This document shows, in pieces, positions 7,204-15,690 of a stretch of 42,901 nucleotides of DNA. The notes beneath the pieces are model-generated. The model saw nothing but the letters and a program-made list of their open reading frames with translations. It was not told the DNA's origin and searched no databases. Made by a program: the position numbers and the translations under genes. The DNA is from a virus, in IMG/VR virus record IMGVR_UViG_3300025543_000003, positions 1 through 42,901 of that record. The stretch is one strand, 5' to 3'. How positions within the stretch are numbered: the first letter of the stretch is position 1; every line of letters starts with the position of its first letter.

Positions 7204-7546
7204 TCAGGATAATCTCATCTAGGCCGAATTGGGTAAGGATACCCGCTTGCACGCTGTAGGCGCGAGTGTTGATATTGAAGTCAGCCGAGAAGCTGACAAG
7301 GCGCACCACTCCGGGCGTATTGGCTATCCGGTTGCGTAGCGCAGCCTCGGCAGCGTCAAGGCTGGTGAACTTGCCAAGGATTTGCTCATACCAAGGCGTG
7401 CCATCCTGAATATCGCGGAAGTATTCGCCGAGGAACAGGCGCAGGCGCGTGATGACGGTCTGTGCGATTTCTTCCTTGCCGCCAATGAACTGCTGGCCAC
7501 GGGTAACAATGTCGCCAGTTTCTTCGTCAAGTCTGCGAACGGTCAT
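7196..7546 (-). CDS. Baseplate wedge protein W/gp25-like
   Basis: The 116-aa protein has the size and pattern of the gp25-like wedge family (DETGDIVTRGQQFIGGKEEIAQ near the N-terminus, LRLFLGEYFRDIQDGTPW near residues 37-53). The family links wedge and sheath and is needed to start sheath contraction. It overlaps baseplate J by 8 nt and the spike gene by 4 nt. Confidence 0.85.
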   Translation of the reverse strand: MTVRRLDEETGDIVTRGQQFIGGKEEIAQTVITRLRLFLGEYFRDIQDGTPWYEQILGKFTSLDAAEAALRNRIANTPGVVRLVSFSADFNINTRAYSVQAGILTQFGLDEIILNG

Positions 7547-8256
7547 ACAATTGGCTTTCCTGTCAGCGGTGTTACGTTGTCGGAAGCATAGTGCGCGTGT
7601 TGATCCAAGTTTACACCCAGCGCGGTGATTATGTTCCCATCTGGCGTGATGGTCAGGCCATTGATCGAGAAGCTGCCGTCAGTCATCAGCTGAAATGATC
7701 CGAGCGCATTCTGCATCAGGGTAGATCCGTCCGGCAGAATATTGAACCTCGCCTGCCCGTTGTCAGCCGATATGGAGTTGTCATTCTTGAGCCAGACAAA
7801 CTGAGTGCCCTGCTTGTTGCTCAGGCGAATGCCGTTGTTCTGGAATGCCGGGAGCGCACCAGGCTTAGAGCGGAACCCAGGCAAGAAGAAAGCGTCCTGC
7901 ATGTTATGGAAGCGGCCAATCGGGTTTGCAGCCACGCCGCCAGAGTTCACCCAGCCATCAATGCAACGTTGAGAAAACAGAATATCGCCTTCGCAGCCTG
8001 GGTCTATCTGGTACTCGACGTGATAGTCACCGCCCGGCATGTAGACCGGCGTTTCGATAATCGGCGCAACCTCAAAGACCGCATCGTTAACGTCCACCCG
8101 CTGAATACCCACCTTGACCTGGGCAAGCTGGGTCAGCGGGTCAAATGTCAGGATGTGGCCAGGGATAGACGTGCAAACGTCCTTCATGAAGTCACGAAAG
8201 ACATTCCGCAGCAGCTCAGACTGTTTTGCCCTGTTACGAACGCCGCTCACATGCAC
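7543..8256 (-). CDS. Baseplate spike protein, gpV/Gp138-like
   Basis: The 237-aa protein has the N-terminal OB-fold layout of phage spike proteins (GHILTFDPLTQLAQVKVGI, about 34-52, and IETPVYMPGGDYHVEYQID). Repeated short segments near the C-terminus (NGLTITPDGNIITALGVNLDQHAH) look like a beta-helix tip ending in H-x-H, where spikes often bind iron. It would form the membrane-piercing needle. The start may be GTG at 8256 or GTG at 8250; AGGTAGG spacing slightly favours the second. Confidence 0.85.
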   Translation of the reverse strand: MHVSGVRNRAKQSELLRNVFRDFMKDVCTSIPGHILTFDPLTQLAQVKVGIQRVDVNDAVFEVAPIIETPVYMPGGDYHVEYQIDPGCEGDILFSQRCIDGWVNSGGVAANPIGRFHNMQDAFFLPGFRSKPGALPAFQNNGIRLSNKQGTQFVWLKNDNSISADNGQARFNILPDGSTLMQNALGSFQLMTDGSFSINGLTITPDGNIITALGVNLDQHAHYASDNVTPLTGKPIV

Positions 8257-9672
8257 CTACCTGACAAAGTTCTGGCCGCGAAGGAATGACTGATTGACCG
8301 ACGCCACTGCATCGCCGCGAGTGATGTAGCCTTTTCGACCAACGTCTAGCCCCGAGTTTGCAGCATATTGAGCCTGATATGGGCCGCTGCTTTGTGACCA
8401 CATGATATACGAATCTGGACGCCCTACGGCTATCGGCCACAGTACGGCCAGGTAGGCGTCGCCAAGGTTGCGAATGCGCGATGCGTATGGCTCATAGTAA
8501 GCCTGCACAAAGTCTAGCTGCCGAACGGCGGTCATGCGGGCAAGCTGGGTGGTAGTCGTGCCAAGCCCGCGAGCCGTCGACTCAATAAACTGAATCAGAC
8601 CGGTAGCACTGCTGCCAGGATTTCGAATTGACGGGCTGAAGGTGTAGCCAGTCTCAAACCCCATAACCGCCATCAGCCAGTTAGGGTCAAAGCCAAGCTC
8701 GGCGCCAACCTCACGCACCTTGACTCGGAAAGCCTGGTCAACGCGAGCGCCCCAGATCAGTTTGCCATTGGTCGCGGTGACGACAGAAGAAGTGGCGGGC
8801 GCGGTATTGGCCCGGATGGCGTCAATCTCGCTCTGCCATGCGTCGCCGTGCGAATCGCCAGTATGCTTGATGGCGAAGACGTTGTACTCGCCATTGGCGC
8901 TCGCATCGCCGCTCAGCTCGGCAACGAACAGGTTGCCCGTGTTGAAGGTGGCAAACTCGCTTTCTACGTCGATCTTGCCATTGAAGCGCAGCGCAGGATT
9001 GAGCTGGGTGGTGACGAATACGCCAAAGCCCTCCGGGCCTCGCGAAACTTCTGGAATGCCAATCATGCCGCTGAACTGGTCAACTCTGATCGGCGTTGCA
9101 TTGCGCTCCATGCCGACACGGGTAATGACTATCCTGCCGCGATCCTGCGTCCAGTTGAATTTGTAGGCGTAGGCCAGCTCATTGAAGGCTGAAGGAATGT
9201 CGCCGTCCAGAATGTAGCCAGAGGCGAACGCAGGCGCTCCAGCGAACTGCGCGTTGTCTATCTCGATTGGCAGCGGCCATGCCCTTGCCAAGGCGCGCAG
9301 GACTTCCTCAATACGCACGCCAGGGCCAAGCGAAAGGTTTGCAGACGCCCGATCAGTGGCTGCAGCTCCAGACTTGCAAATCAGCCGAGTAACAATTTCC
9401 GGCGAGCCAGACGGGCGCTCTCGCAATGCGTTGGTCACGAACCCGGTAAAGATGGCGTCCACGTTGTCGTCGTAACCGGCCCGGAACACGATAGAGGATT
9501 GCTGGGGGATAGCAGAAGCCTTGGCCAGGTTGTAAATGCGAATATCCGCATAGGACACAACGTCGCCAGGCGCAATGTCGATGGAGAACACGCAGCGCAA
9601 CTGGCGGCGACCGATCTGGTCTTCAATCCACGGCTCGCCGTTCAACTCCAGCGACCATACGCGCTCTCTCAT
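8257..9672 (-). CDS. Baseplate hub protein fused to a lytic transglycosylase domain
   Basis: The 471-aa protein has an N-terminal hub region (VWSLELNGEPWIEDQIGRR and the OB-like segments up to about residue 280). A C-terminal SLT lytic transglycosylase domain follows (about 315-471), with GFETG holding the likely catalytic Glu and the family's SATGLIQF motif. The domain would open peptidoglycan locally when DNA is injected. It lies between the plug and spike genes, and the stop at 8257-8259 abuts the spike gene. Confidence 0.87.
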   Translation of the reverse strand: MRERVWSLELNGEPWIEDQIGRRQLRCVFSIDIAPGDVVSYADIRIYNLAKASAIPQQSSIVFRAGYDDNVDAIFTGFVTNALRERPSGSPEIVTRLICKSGAAATDRASANLSLGPGVRIEEVLRALARAWPLPIEIDNAQFAGAPAFASGYILDGDIPSAFNELAYAYKFNWTQDRGRIVITRVGMERNATPIRVDQFSGMIGIPEVSRGPEGFGVFVTTQLNPALRFNGKIDVESEFATFNTGNLFVAELSGDASANGEYNVFAIKHTGDSHGDAWQSEIDAIRANTAPATSSVVTATNGKLIWGARVDQAFRVKVREVGAELGFDPNWLMAVMGFETGYTFSPSIRNPGSSATGLIQFIESTARGLGTTTTQLARMTAVRQLDFVQAYYEPYASRIRNLGDAYLAVLWPIAVGRPDSYIMWSQSSGPYQAQYAANSGLDVGRKGYITRGDAVASVNQSFLRGQNFVR

Positions 9673-9977
9673 GCCTCAACCTCTGGCGCTACCCATACAA
9701 GCTGGTTGTCGATCCCGAGGTTGTTAAGCGTGACCGGCTGGCCGACAAAAACAAGTTGTCCAATGCCTGCGCGATACCCTGAGATCACGTCACACCCAGG
9801 TTCAAGCATGGCACCACGAACAAGCGGGCTTCCGTCGCGAAACAGGCTGATAGTCCATGCCGGATACTCAAGGTAGGACACAAAATCGACGTGAAACAGA
9901 ATGGAGTTATCGCCAAGCTGCACAGTGAATCGGTCGTGCGCGTTGGCAGCGCCAGCCCTCAGCGGTATGACTTGCAT
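9669..9977 (-). CDS. Baseplate plug-like protein (DUF6983-like)
   Basis: The 102-aa protein (MQVIPLRAGAANAHDRFTVQLG, then VSYLEYPAWTISLFRDG) matches the small phage baseplate plug family that sits between the Dit-like protein and the hub in this type of tail. It is all beta, with no signal. It overlaps both neighbours by 1-4 nt. It probably closes or lines the central hub channel. Confidence 0.75.
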   Translation of the reverse strand: MQVIPLRAGAANAHDRFTVQLGDNSILFHVDFVSYLEYPAWTISLFRDGSPLVRGAMLEPGCDVISGYRAGIGQLVFVGQPVTLNNLGIDNQLVWVAPEVEA

Positions 9978-10666
9978 CAGAGAATTCCATCAAGAACGGT
10001 ATTGGCTGCATCCGTCACGCCGTCAAGCACGTTATTGACGGCGCTACTGACGGCCTCATTGGCCTGCTTTGCAATGGCCTGTCCGCGATTAATGGCGCGG
10101 GTGATTGCTGACTGCGACGGGTCATCTTCGCGAAGCTGCGCCTGGGTCGGCTCGCCATCACGGCGGATGCGGCTCAACTCAATCATCTCCTGAAGCTCGA
10201 CAATGAACTCAAGCCCGTTTTCGTTGCGCGGCTCTTTGGTTCGCGACAGGCGAGTGATCACCATGTTCTGCAGGATAATGTCGCCAGCATCAATGTCGAA
10301 CGGGTCGCCGGCCTGCATCAGATTGATCAGGAATTGCAGCGTTGTACTGGCGCGGGTTTCATCGCCACCGGCCAGCCAGCCAGCTGATAGGCCGGCCACG
10401 GTTGACACGATTGGGTTGTCGGTAAGGTTTGACAGCGCGCCGCCCAAGAAGTCTGTCAGCTGAGTCTTGAGCGGGTTATTCGTGATAGCCCCAGTCATTG
10501 TCCACTTGAACGGGTTGAGAATGCGGTGATCAGACACGCGCACGCCTGACTCAATCGGAAATGACGTAACAGTTACGTTTGCCTCGAAAGTATCCTCAAG
10601 CACGGCATCGAATGAGTATCCTGCGATGGTCGGTGCTTGGCGTGTAAATATCTGAATCAGGCTCAT
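9977..10666 (-). CDS. Dit-like baseplate/tail hub protein
   Basis: The 229-aa protein has the N-terminal domain pattern of Dit-like phage tail proteins (FDAVLEDTFEANVTVTSFPIESGV followed by DHRILNPFKWTMTGAI, about residues 19-60). The C-terminal part has helices rich in Asn, Ala and Val. It forms the ring that joins tail tube and baseplate hub. It lies directly after the tape measure gene. Confidence 0.75.
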   Translation of the reverse strand: MSLIQIFTRQAPTIAGYSFDAVLEDTFEANVTVTSFPIESGVRVSDHRILNPFKWTMTGAITNNPLKTQLTDFLGGALSNLTDNPIVSTVAGLSAGWLAGGDETRASTTLQFLINLMQAGDPFDIDAGDIILQNMVITRLSRTKEPRNENGLEFIVELQEMIELSRIRRDGEPTQAQLREDDPSQSAITRAINRGQAIAKQANEAVSSAVNNVLDGVTDAANTVLDGIL

Positions 10667-10711
10667 ATCGGCGGCTCGCTGCTATTTAGCGCATGGCGTA
10701 ATGGTACAGCA

Positions 10712-11941
10712 TCAGCGCTCTGTCGTGCTTTGCATGTCTTCCATGGTCTGGTACGCCTGCTGCTCTGTTACGTCGATGATTCTGGCGTCGATGGCTTGGC
10801 CGTCAAGCTGGACATTCAGGTTGATTGAGTTGTCCACCTTCATTGGCGTCCGCGAAAGCGCGCTAGCCAGCGCATCAGCTCCGGCCTTTCGTTCCTCTTC
10901 GCGCAACTGTGACGGGCTAAGGCTGTCACCAGCCGAGCGATCAACCATCCCGCTATACACCTCAGATTGCTGCGATGGCGAATCGCTGAACAGGAAGCTA
11001 TAAAGCTCGCGAGCTTGCTTATAGCCAGGGATGGCCATTTCCAGCAGACCAACATCGTCGGCATTCTCAAGAACTGCGCCGGTCGCACGCAAGGCCGCGC
11101 CACCCTGCTCAGCGCCGAGCTTTTCAGCCTGAACAGCAATAACCCCAGTCGCGCCGGATTGTTGAAATGCTTGTCCGGTAGGATTGCGGGCGCCAACAAA
11201 ATCGCTGACGGTCATAGCGAAGTCGGCGGCGGCACCAGTTGCGCCCACCATGGCTGGCAGGAACTTGTTGGCCAATTCATTTTGGGCGCCATCGACGGCA
11301 AGACCAAGTGTCGCGGTTGACTCTCGCAGCTTTCGGCTGTCCTCGCTGAGCTGGTCAATGTTTCCGGTGAGCGCTTCAGCCTTCGCCAGCGATGCATCTA
11401 AAGCATCAATACCGCCAGCCAGTGAGCGGAAAGTGGCGTCAGACAGCCCGAGCGAGCTTTGCACCAGGGCGCGCTGGCCCTCATCAAGGTTTGGCAGCAT
11501 GGCGGACAGGGCGCGGGCGAATTCCTCGCCGGTCTGCGTCTGGTACAGCGAACTGACGTCAATGCCAGCCAAGGCCAGGTCAGCAACCGGCCCAGCATCG
11601 CCGCGCAGTCGCAAATTGTTCTGAATTTCTTCAAAGCGAGTCAGCGCATCAACCGCCTCGGCTGCATCGCCACCAGCCAAGCGCACGGCATTGCCGAAGT
11701 TGTAAACGGTATCGGTTGCCGTCCGCATGTTCTGCGTGCGCAGATTGAGGTTATCGACCTCGCTGGCAGTTGCAGCGACGGAAGTTGCCGCCAGCGCAAA
11801 AGCGCCGATCAGTGCGGCAGAAGTGGTCAGGGCGCTGGATTTCACGCCACCAATGCTGCTTTTAAATTTCTCTTCCCCCGCTTCCAACCCCTTGGTGTCG
11901 TAACCCAAGCCGATCAGGAAGTTTTTCAGCGTCCGCGCCAT
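10712..11941 (-). CDS. Tail tape measure protein
   Basis: The 409-aa protein starts with MARTLKNFLIGLGYDTKGLE, which resembles the N-terminus of tape measure proteins of contractile-tail phages. It has a hydrophobic stretch (about 36-61, LTTSAALIGAFALAATSVAATAS) and long helices. At about 1.5 Angstrom per residue, 409 residues would predict a short tail of roughly 60 nm (estimate). The gene follows the frameshifted chaperone gene, the conserved position of the tape measure. The start has GAGG upstream. Confidence 0.85.
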   Translation of the reverse strand: MARTLKNFLIGLGYDTKGLEAGEEKFKSSIGGVKSSALTTSAALIGAFALAATSVAATASEVDNLNLRTQNMRTATDTVYNFGNAVRLAGGDAAEAVDALTRFEEIQNNLRLRGDAGPVADLALAGIDVSSLYQTQTGEEFARALSAMLPNLDEGQRALVQSSLGLSDATFRSLAGGIDALDASLAKAEALTGNIDQLSEDSRKLRESTATLGLAVDGAQNELANKFLPAMVGATGAAADFAMTVSDFVGARNPTGQAFQQSGATGVIAVQAEKLGAEQGGAALRATGAVLENADDVGLLEMAIPGYKQARELYSFLFSDSPSQQSEVYSGMVDRSAGDSLSPSQLREEERKAGADALASALSRTPMKVDNSINLNVQLDGQAIDARIIDVTEQQAYQTMEDMQSTTER

Positions 11942-11944
11942 TTA

Positions 11945-12501
11945 TTATGTCCTCGATTGATACTCTGCTAGCAATTCATCCATAGCCTGATGAAACCGCT
12001 CAACATCCGCCAGCGACAGACTGCCGTCCGCAAGCTGTGCCCAGGTGCACAGGGGGGGACAAAGCCCATTGATCCCAACGCACGGCCTCATCAGATACCA
12101 GTTTACAGCCGATTTCTTTACTGAGCTGCCTTTTCGTCGCTTCGGACGCTTGGCAGCCAGTCGAAAAAATCGGACAGGTTCCACTTGAGCAGTTCGGCCA
12201 ACAGTTGGTTGTACTGCACCAGTTTGCCGCCGAAGTCAGCCACGGTTACTAACTGTTCTTTCCCATTGATGACGACCTTGCCCATCAGAATCTCGACAAC
12301 CTGAGCCTTAGTCTGCTGCGCCATGCCCATGAACATAGGCATCAGGATGTCATTATCCAGCTCCTTGCCTTCGCGAGCTGCTGCGTATGCGCGCTCAATA
12401 AGTGGCGCGGTCAACAGCGACAGCAGGCGGTCTTGATCTACAGCGCTTGCCATGGCGGCGTTGTACTGGACTGCGCCTATGGTGAATGATTTAACGGACA
12501 T
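11945..12501 (-). CDS. Tail assembly chaperone, frameshifted long form (GT-like)
   Basis: The second reading frame runs from the slippery site at 12163-12169 to a stop at 11945-11947, directly before the tape measure gene. A -1 shift at T TTT TTC joins 113 codons of the first frame to 72 codons of the second, giving about 185 residues. The downstream part begins RLAAKRPKRRKG and ends in a helix (SLADVERFHQAMDELLAEYQ). This is the lambda G/GT arrangement, in which the long chaperone binds the tape measure and the short form coats it. The second frame has no good start of its own. Confidence 0.85.
12118..12501 (-). CDS. Tail assembly chaperone, short form (G-like)
   Basis: I chose the ATG at 12499-12501 (MSVKSFTIGAVQYNAAMAS) because CAGGAG lies at good distance upstream; the frame is open earlier without a ribosome site. 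The 127-aa protein ends in WLPSVRSDEKAAQ. It lies between the tail tube gene and the tape measure gene, in the usual place of the chaperone. The C-terminal end is where ribosomes can shift to the -1 frame. Confidence 0.85.
   Translation of the reverse strand: MSVKSFTIGAVQYNAAMASAVDQDRLLSLLTAPLIERAYAAAREGKELDNDILMPMFMGMAQQTKAQVVEILMGKVVINGKEQLVTVADFGGKLVQYNQLLAELLKWNLSDFFDWLPSVRSDEKAAQ
12163..12169 (-). promoter_or_regulatory. -1 ribosomal frameshift site TTTTTTC
   Basis: On the minus strand the sequence is TTTTTTC, read in the zero frame as T TTT TTC, which fits X XXY YYZ exactly. The first frame stops 42 nt after the site at 12118-12120, and the -1 frame is open to 11945. The frames were checked codon by codon: zero-frame codons GAT TTT TTC, -1 codons TTT TTT CGA. 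Confidence 0.88.
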
Positions 12502-12543
12502 TGATTGGCTCCTGTGCTTGCCGGAACAATAGCATAGCCACAT

Positions 12544-12566
12544 AAAAAAGCCCCGACTAGCGGGGC
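12544..12566 (-). terminator. Rho-independent terminator after the tail tube gene
   Basis: On the minus strand, GCCCCG, a five-base loop and CGGGGC (12550-12566) are followed by a T-run (12544-12549). It lies between the tube gene (ending 12598) and the chaperone gene (starting 12501). It should reduce read-through from the strongly expressed capsid, sheath and tube genes into the chaperone, tape measure and baseplate genes, which are needed in lower amounts. Confidence 0.8.
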
Positions 12567-12597
12567 AAGATGGATGCAGCTGGAATGCCTGGAAGCC

Positions 12598-13005
12598 TTA
12601 GCCGCGAGTGCCTTCCCAAATGTTGAACTCGATAATGAACTGGTCGTCGCTGATCGTAGAGCCAGCACGACCGCGAGCGCCATCGTTCACGATCACACCT
12701 TCAGTGCCAATGGCATTCTCAAGCGTACCGATCTGCGTGAAAGACAGTGTGATATTGGCATTCGACGTGAACAGACCTTGCATGTAGGCCGAATCAGGCG
12801 AGCCGGGGTTAAGGTTGATGGTCACGCGACGGCCTGGGTTGATGCGGTTCAGACGAACAGCCGAGCCGCCCTGGCCACGACGCAGTTGAGCCTTGGCGTC
12901 GATTGGATCGTCACTGTAAGGCGTAGCGGCCTCGCCCCAGTCTTGAATCTGGCGACCGTTGATGGTGACGACCGCTAGGTCTGTGCTGAAATTCTGCAAT
13001 GGCAT
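12598..13005 (-). CDS. Tail tube protein (DUF3277-like)
   Basis: The 135-aa protein matches the DUF3277 tube family in length and pattern (FSTDLAVVTINGRQIQDWGE, then NPGRRVTINLNPGSPDSAYM). The protein polymerises to form the inner tube inside the sheath. It follows the sheath gene directly and ends before a terminator. High expression is expected. Confidence 0.88.
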   Translation of the reverse strand: MPLQNFSTDLAVVTINGRQIQDWGEAATPYSDDPIDAKAQLRRGQGGSAVRLNRINPGRRVTINLNPGSPDSAYMQGLFTSNANITLSFTQIGTLENAIGTEGVIVNDGARGRAGSTISDDQFIIEFNIWEGTRG

Positions 13006-13019
13006 TTGTCAGGCTCCTA

Positions 13020-14162
13020 TCAGTAAACGTCGAGGTCTACGTCAACAATGTGGATGGCGCCAGCACGGAACAGACGAATGCGCAGAGGCGCAGACTTGCG
13101 GGCGTTACGGTCGGCGTCGGACAGGTCGAGAATATCCTCAGGCTGCGTCAGAATCTCGTAGCCGATGGTGAACTTCTCCAAGCCATCATCAGGGTCGAGA
13201 TAGTTGCGCGGGCCAAGATAACCGTTATCGATGAACTGCTGCATGACGCTGCGGGCGGTGCCGATCAGTACGGCCTGGCCAATAGGTGTCTGCGGCAGTT
13301 TGGTCGGCTGGTTGGCGACCACGTTGTACAGCGCAGTAGTCAGGAAATTCACGCAGGCGTCGAGGTTCACCACATCGTCGATGAATTCTCCGAACGTGCT
13401 GTGTGTGAAGGTGTTCAGCCAGCGGCCAGAGTCAGTCGAACCCTGGTTGTCCACCACGGTGTAGAACACAGCCTTTTTGGTGTCCTGCTGCATCGCGCTG
13501 TAGGCAGTGGCGGTCAGGGACTCAGCCAGCACACCAGGCGACTTCTTGAACTCGCCGGTAATGGTCGAACGCTCGGCGCTGTAGTTTACGGCGGCAAAGT
13601 GCTTGGCAAGCGCGGAACCAGAGTAAGCGTCAGTCGCGTGCGCGGCGGTGTAGACGTGGCGATAACCAAGCGCAGTCAGCTGGCTTGCAATGTCGGTATC
13701 GTCCACCGGATCACGGATGGCGGCAACGGCTGCGCCGGTCTGGTTGTCGATAAACATGCTGGTGTTGTCTTCACACCACGCAGCAACAGCCAGCACGTCA
13801 GCCTCGGCTGCCAGAACGGTAGCCGTGACCATCGTCCAGTACCACCACAGCAAGTTGCGCGCCTTGTTCAGCGTTGCTGTCCATGTGGCGTCAGCGTCAG
13901 CAGTGCCCCACACCTTGATTTCGCGGGTTGCAGGGGTACCGCCAAGCCAGCGCTGCGCGGCCTTGTAGGTTTCAGTGGTATCGGCGAAGTCTTCGGACAG
14001 CGACGGCAGGTCGAAGTACACGCGATAAGTATCGACAGCGAATCCGACTGGCAACTCAGACTCAGGCGCAAACAGCATGGCGCTGGCAAAGTTGGCAGTA
14101 CCCAGGCCAGCCGGGCTGATCCGCGCATTAATGCGGATGATGTTTGTGGCGGGATAGCTCAT
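13020..14162 (-). CDS. Contractile tail sheath protein (DUF3383-like)
   Basis: The 380-aa protein begins MSYPATNIIRINARISPAG and carries the DUF3383 sheath layout: a first domain with FASAMLFAPESELP, a middle part with KVWGTADADATWTATL, and a C-terminal domain with KFTIGYEILTQPEDILDLS. Together with the tube gene it shows that the phage is a myovirus. A gap of only 14 nt separates it from the tube gene. Confidence 0.92.
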   Translation of the reverse strand: MSYPATNIIRINARISPAGLGTANFASAMLFAPESELPVGFAVDTYRVYFDLPSLSEDFADTTETYKAAQRWLGGTPATREIKVWGTADADATWTATLNKARNLLWWYWTMVTATVLAAEADVLAVAAWCEDNTSMFIDNQTGAAVAAIRDPVDDTDIASQLTALGYRHVYTAAHATDAYSGSALAKHFAAVNYSAERSTITGEFKKSPGVLAESLTATAYSAMQQDTKKAVFYTVVDNQGSTDSGRWLNTFTHSTFGEFIDDVVNLDACVNFLTTALYNVVANQPTKLPQTPIGQAVLIGTARSVMQQFIDNGYLGPRNYLDPDDGLEKFTIGYEILTQPEDILDLSDADRNARKSAPLRIRLFRAGAIHIVDVDLDVY

Positions 14163-14178
14163 TTTGCTAGCTCCATGT

Positions 14179-14724
14179 TTAGGGTGTATCTACTTCAACA
14201 GTAAATTCTTGCAGCGTTTGTGCCTTCTCATTCTGCATGATAACGGTTGCGCTGAGAATATTGTTCACTTCCGGCAAGCTGCTGGTCTCATACATCAGGC
14301 GAAGCGTGATCTGTGCGCGCTGCTCCCAATTGGCAGATTGCAGTGAGGTCAGGTTATTGACTGCATCCGCGCCATTCCAGCCGATGCCAGCCTTGAACAG
14401 TGCGACGCTAATATCCGGGCGTTTGTTGGCTTGCTTTAGCCGCTCCGCATATTGCAGAGCCTCGCCACGAAAGAAGTTCACACTGACGGCGCACATGATC
14501 TGGGCGCGCACGTCTACTTGCACTAGGTCTCCCGGCATATCCTTGCTGATGATGTTGGCCTGACCGCGCTCACTTACCGATTGGCGTGGCGTGATCGATG
14601 CATAAGCACCCCGCGGCGCCGGAACCTGTGCCGGGCCGGATTGGTCTGCCAGAACGCACTCAGGCACCCCAGTAGCCGTCAGGATGATAGGGCGCAGCTT
14701 GGCGAAAAGCTCCTGATTGGTCAT
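14179..14724 (-). CDS. Neck/tail terminator protein
   Basis: The 181-aa protein has the pattern of the phage neck terminator family next to DUF3383 sheath genes (ELFAKLRPIILTATGVPECV, SERGQANIISKDMPGDLVQV). It probably caps the tail and joins it to the head connector. It lies between the head-closure gene and the sheath gene and overlaps the former by 4 nt. Confidence 0.75.
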   Translation of the reverse strand: MTNQELFAKLRPIILTATGVPECVLADQSGPAQVPAPRGAYASITPRQSVSERGQANIISKDMPGDLVQVDVRAQIMCAVSVNFFRGEALQYAERLKQANKRPDISVALFKAGIGWNGADAVNNLTSLQSANWEQRAQITLRLMYETSSLPEVNNILSATVIMQNEKAQTLQEFTVEVDTP

Positions 14725-15092
14725 GCCGGGCCACCAGATTGATCGTCAATACGGCTCACCAGCACCTTGCAGTAGTTGCGCCAGTAACGGTTATCTACCT
14801 TGACAGCCTTCCACTGCTGGCCAAGAAATGACCAAGTGCCGGCCTGGTCAATGAGCTGCATGTCGCCTTCATTGATGTAGATCCGGCGCACGTCAACAAT
14901 GCGTTCGCCACCCTGGCGAAGAAAGTCGATTTCACGATCAGTGGCCGGCTGGATGTTCACGATATACGGCGTATTGACAGTTACGCCAGGCGTCCAGATG
15001 CCGTCTACATAACCACCAGTCGTATCGACAGTGCGCGACGCAGCAACGCTCTGGAATACGCTGTCAATCTGGCCCTGCATGTTCAGGCTCAA
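14721..15092 (-). CDS. Head closure/head-tail connector protein
   Basis: The 123-aa protein is mostly beta (YVDGIWTPGVTVNTPYIVN, QAGTWSFLGQQWKAVKVDN). Size and position fit a head-closure (stopper) protein that seals the portal after packaging. It overlaps both neighbours by 4 nt. The family assignment rests mainly on gene order. Confidence 0.65.
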   Translation of the reverse strand: MSLNMQGQIDSVFQSVAASRTVDTTGGYVDGIWTPGVTVNTPYIVNIQPATDREIDFLRQGGERIVDVRRIYINEGDMQLIDQAGTWSFLGQQWKAVKVDNRYWRNYCKVLVSRIDDQSGGPA

Positions 15093-15688
15093 TCTAAGCC
15101 CTCCTGAGACTCTTGCAACTGCACCTTATGCGTCACTGATGCACGCATTGCGCCGCTATCAATCAGCGGGTTTGCGCTGCCTTTTTTCTTGATCGTGCTT
15201 GGCGCGTTCGGTGGCGTCTTCAGCTCGGTCATGTAAACCTTGACGGCGCCTACAGCTACAACGCCAGCAGTCTCCAGTATCTCATCCATTGGCTGGCCAT
15301 TGGCGATACCAGTCTCAATAACCCGGCTGATTTCCTCGGTTGCGCTGATCACGCCAGGCTCAAGCCACGGGCGTGCAGGAATCTTGATCTTGTGCGGCCC
15401 GGTAACGCCGAGCTCCATAAAGCCACTGCCTTTCTTGAGGAATCGCACCTCGTCACGATCTGCCGCTGCTTTACTGGCATAGCCGTATGAGGTGCCACCA
15501 GGGTGATCAATATCAGCGCCGAACTCTTGCACCGCGCCAAGGCCAGCCATGGTCAAATCCCCTGACTCGACGTTGCCCGCTTCTTCATGAATGCCGACCG
15601 TCACGAACTTGCCTGAGCGAAGTTTGCCAAGCTCTTTTGATACTTGATCTTCAAGCTCTTGGAAGCCGATTAGGTCGATGTTGATCAT
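15089..15688 (-). CDS. HK97 gp10-like virion morphogenesis protein
   Basis: I placed the start at ATG 15686-15688 (MINIDLIGFQELEDQVSKEL), just after the upstream stop at 15691; the frame is open further but without a better site. The 199-aa protein has a segment typical of the family (VTVGIHEEAG, then LGAVQEFGADIDHPGG...IPARPWLEPGV). Members of this family complete the tail or connect it to the head. Confidence 0.8.
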   Translation of the reverse strand: MINIDLIGFQELEDQVSKELGKLRSGKFVTVGIHEEAGNVESGDLTMAGLGAVQEFGADIDHPGGTSYGYASKAAADRDEVRFLKKGSGFMELGVTGPHKIKIPARPWLEPGVISATEEISRVIETGIANGQPMDEILETAGVVAVGAVKVYMTELKTPPNAPSTIKKKGSANPLIDSGAMRASVTHKVQLQESQEGLD

Positions 15689-15690
15689 GC

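Noticed and set aside
11945-12184. Separate gene with its own start in the chaperone region
   Set aside because: The frame begins inside the first chaperone frame, has no ribosome site and is explained by the exact slippery heptamer.
12999-14204. Plus-strand open frame of 401 aa
   Set aside because: It is antisense to the tail sheath gene and has no recognisable motif or ribosome site.
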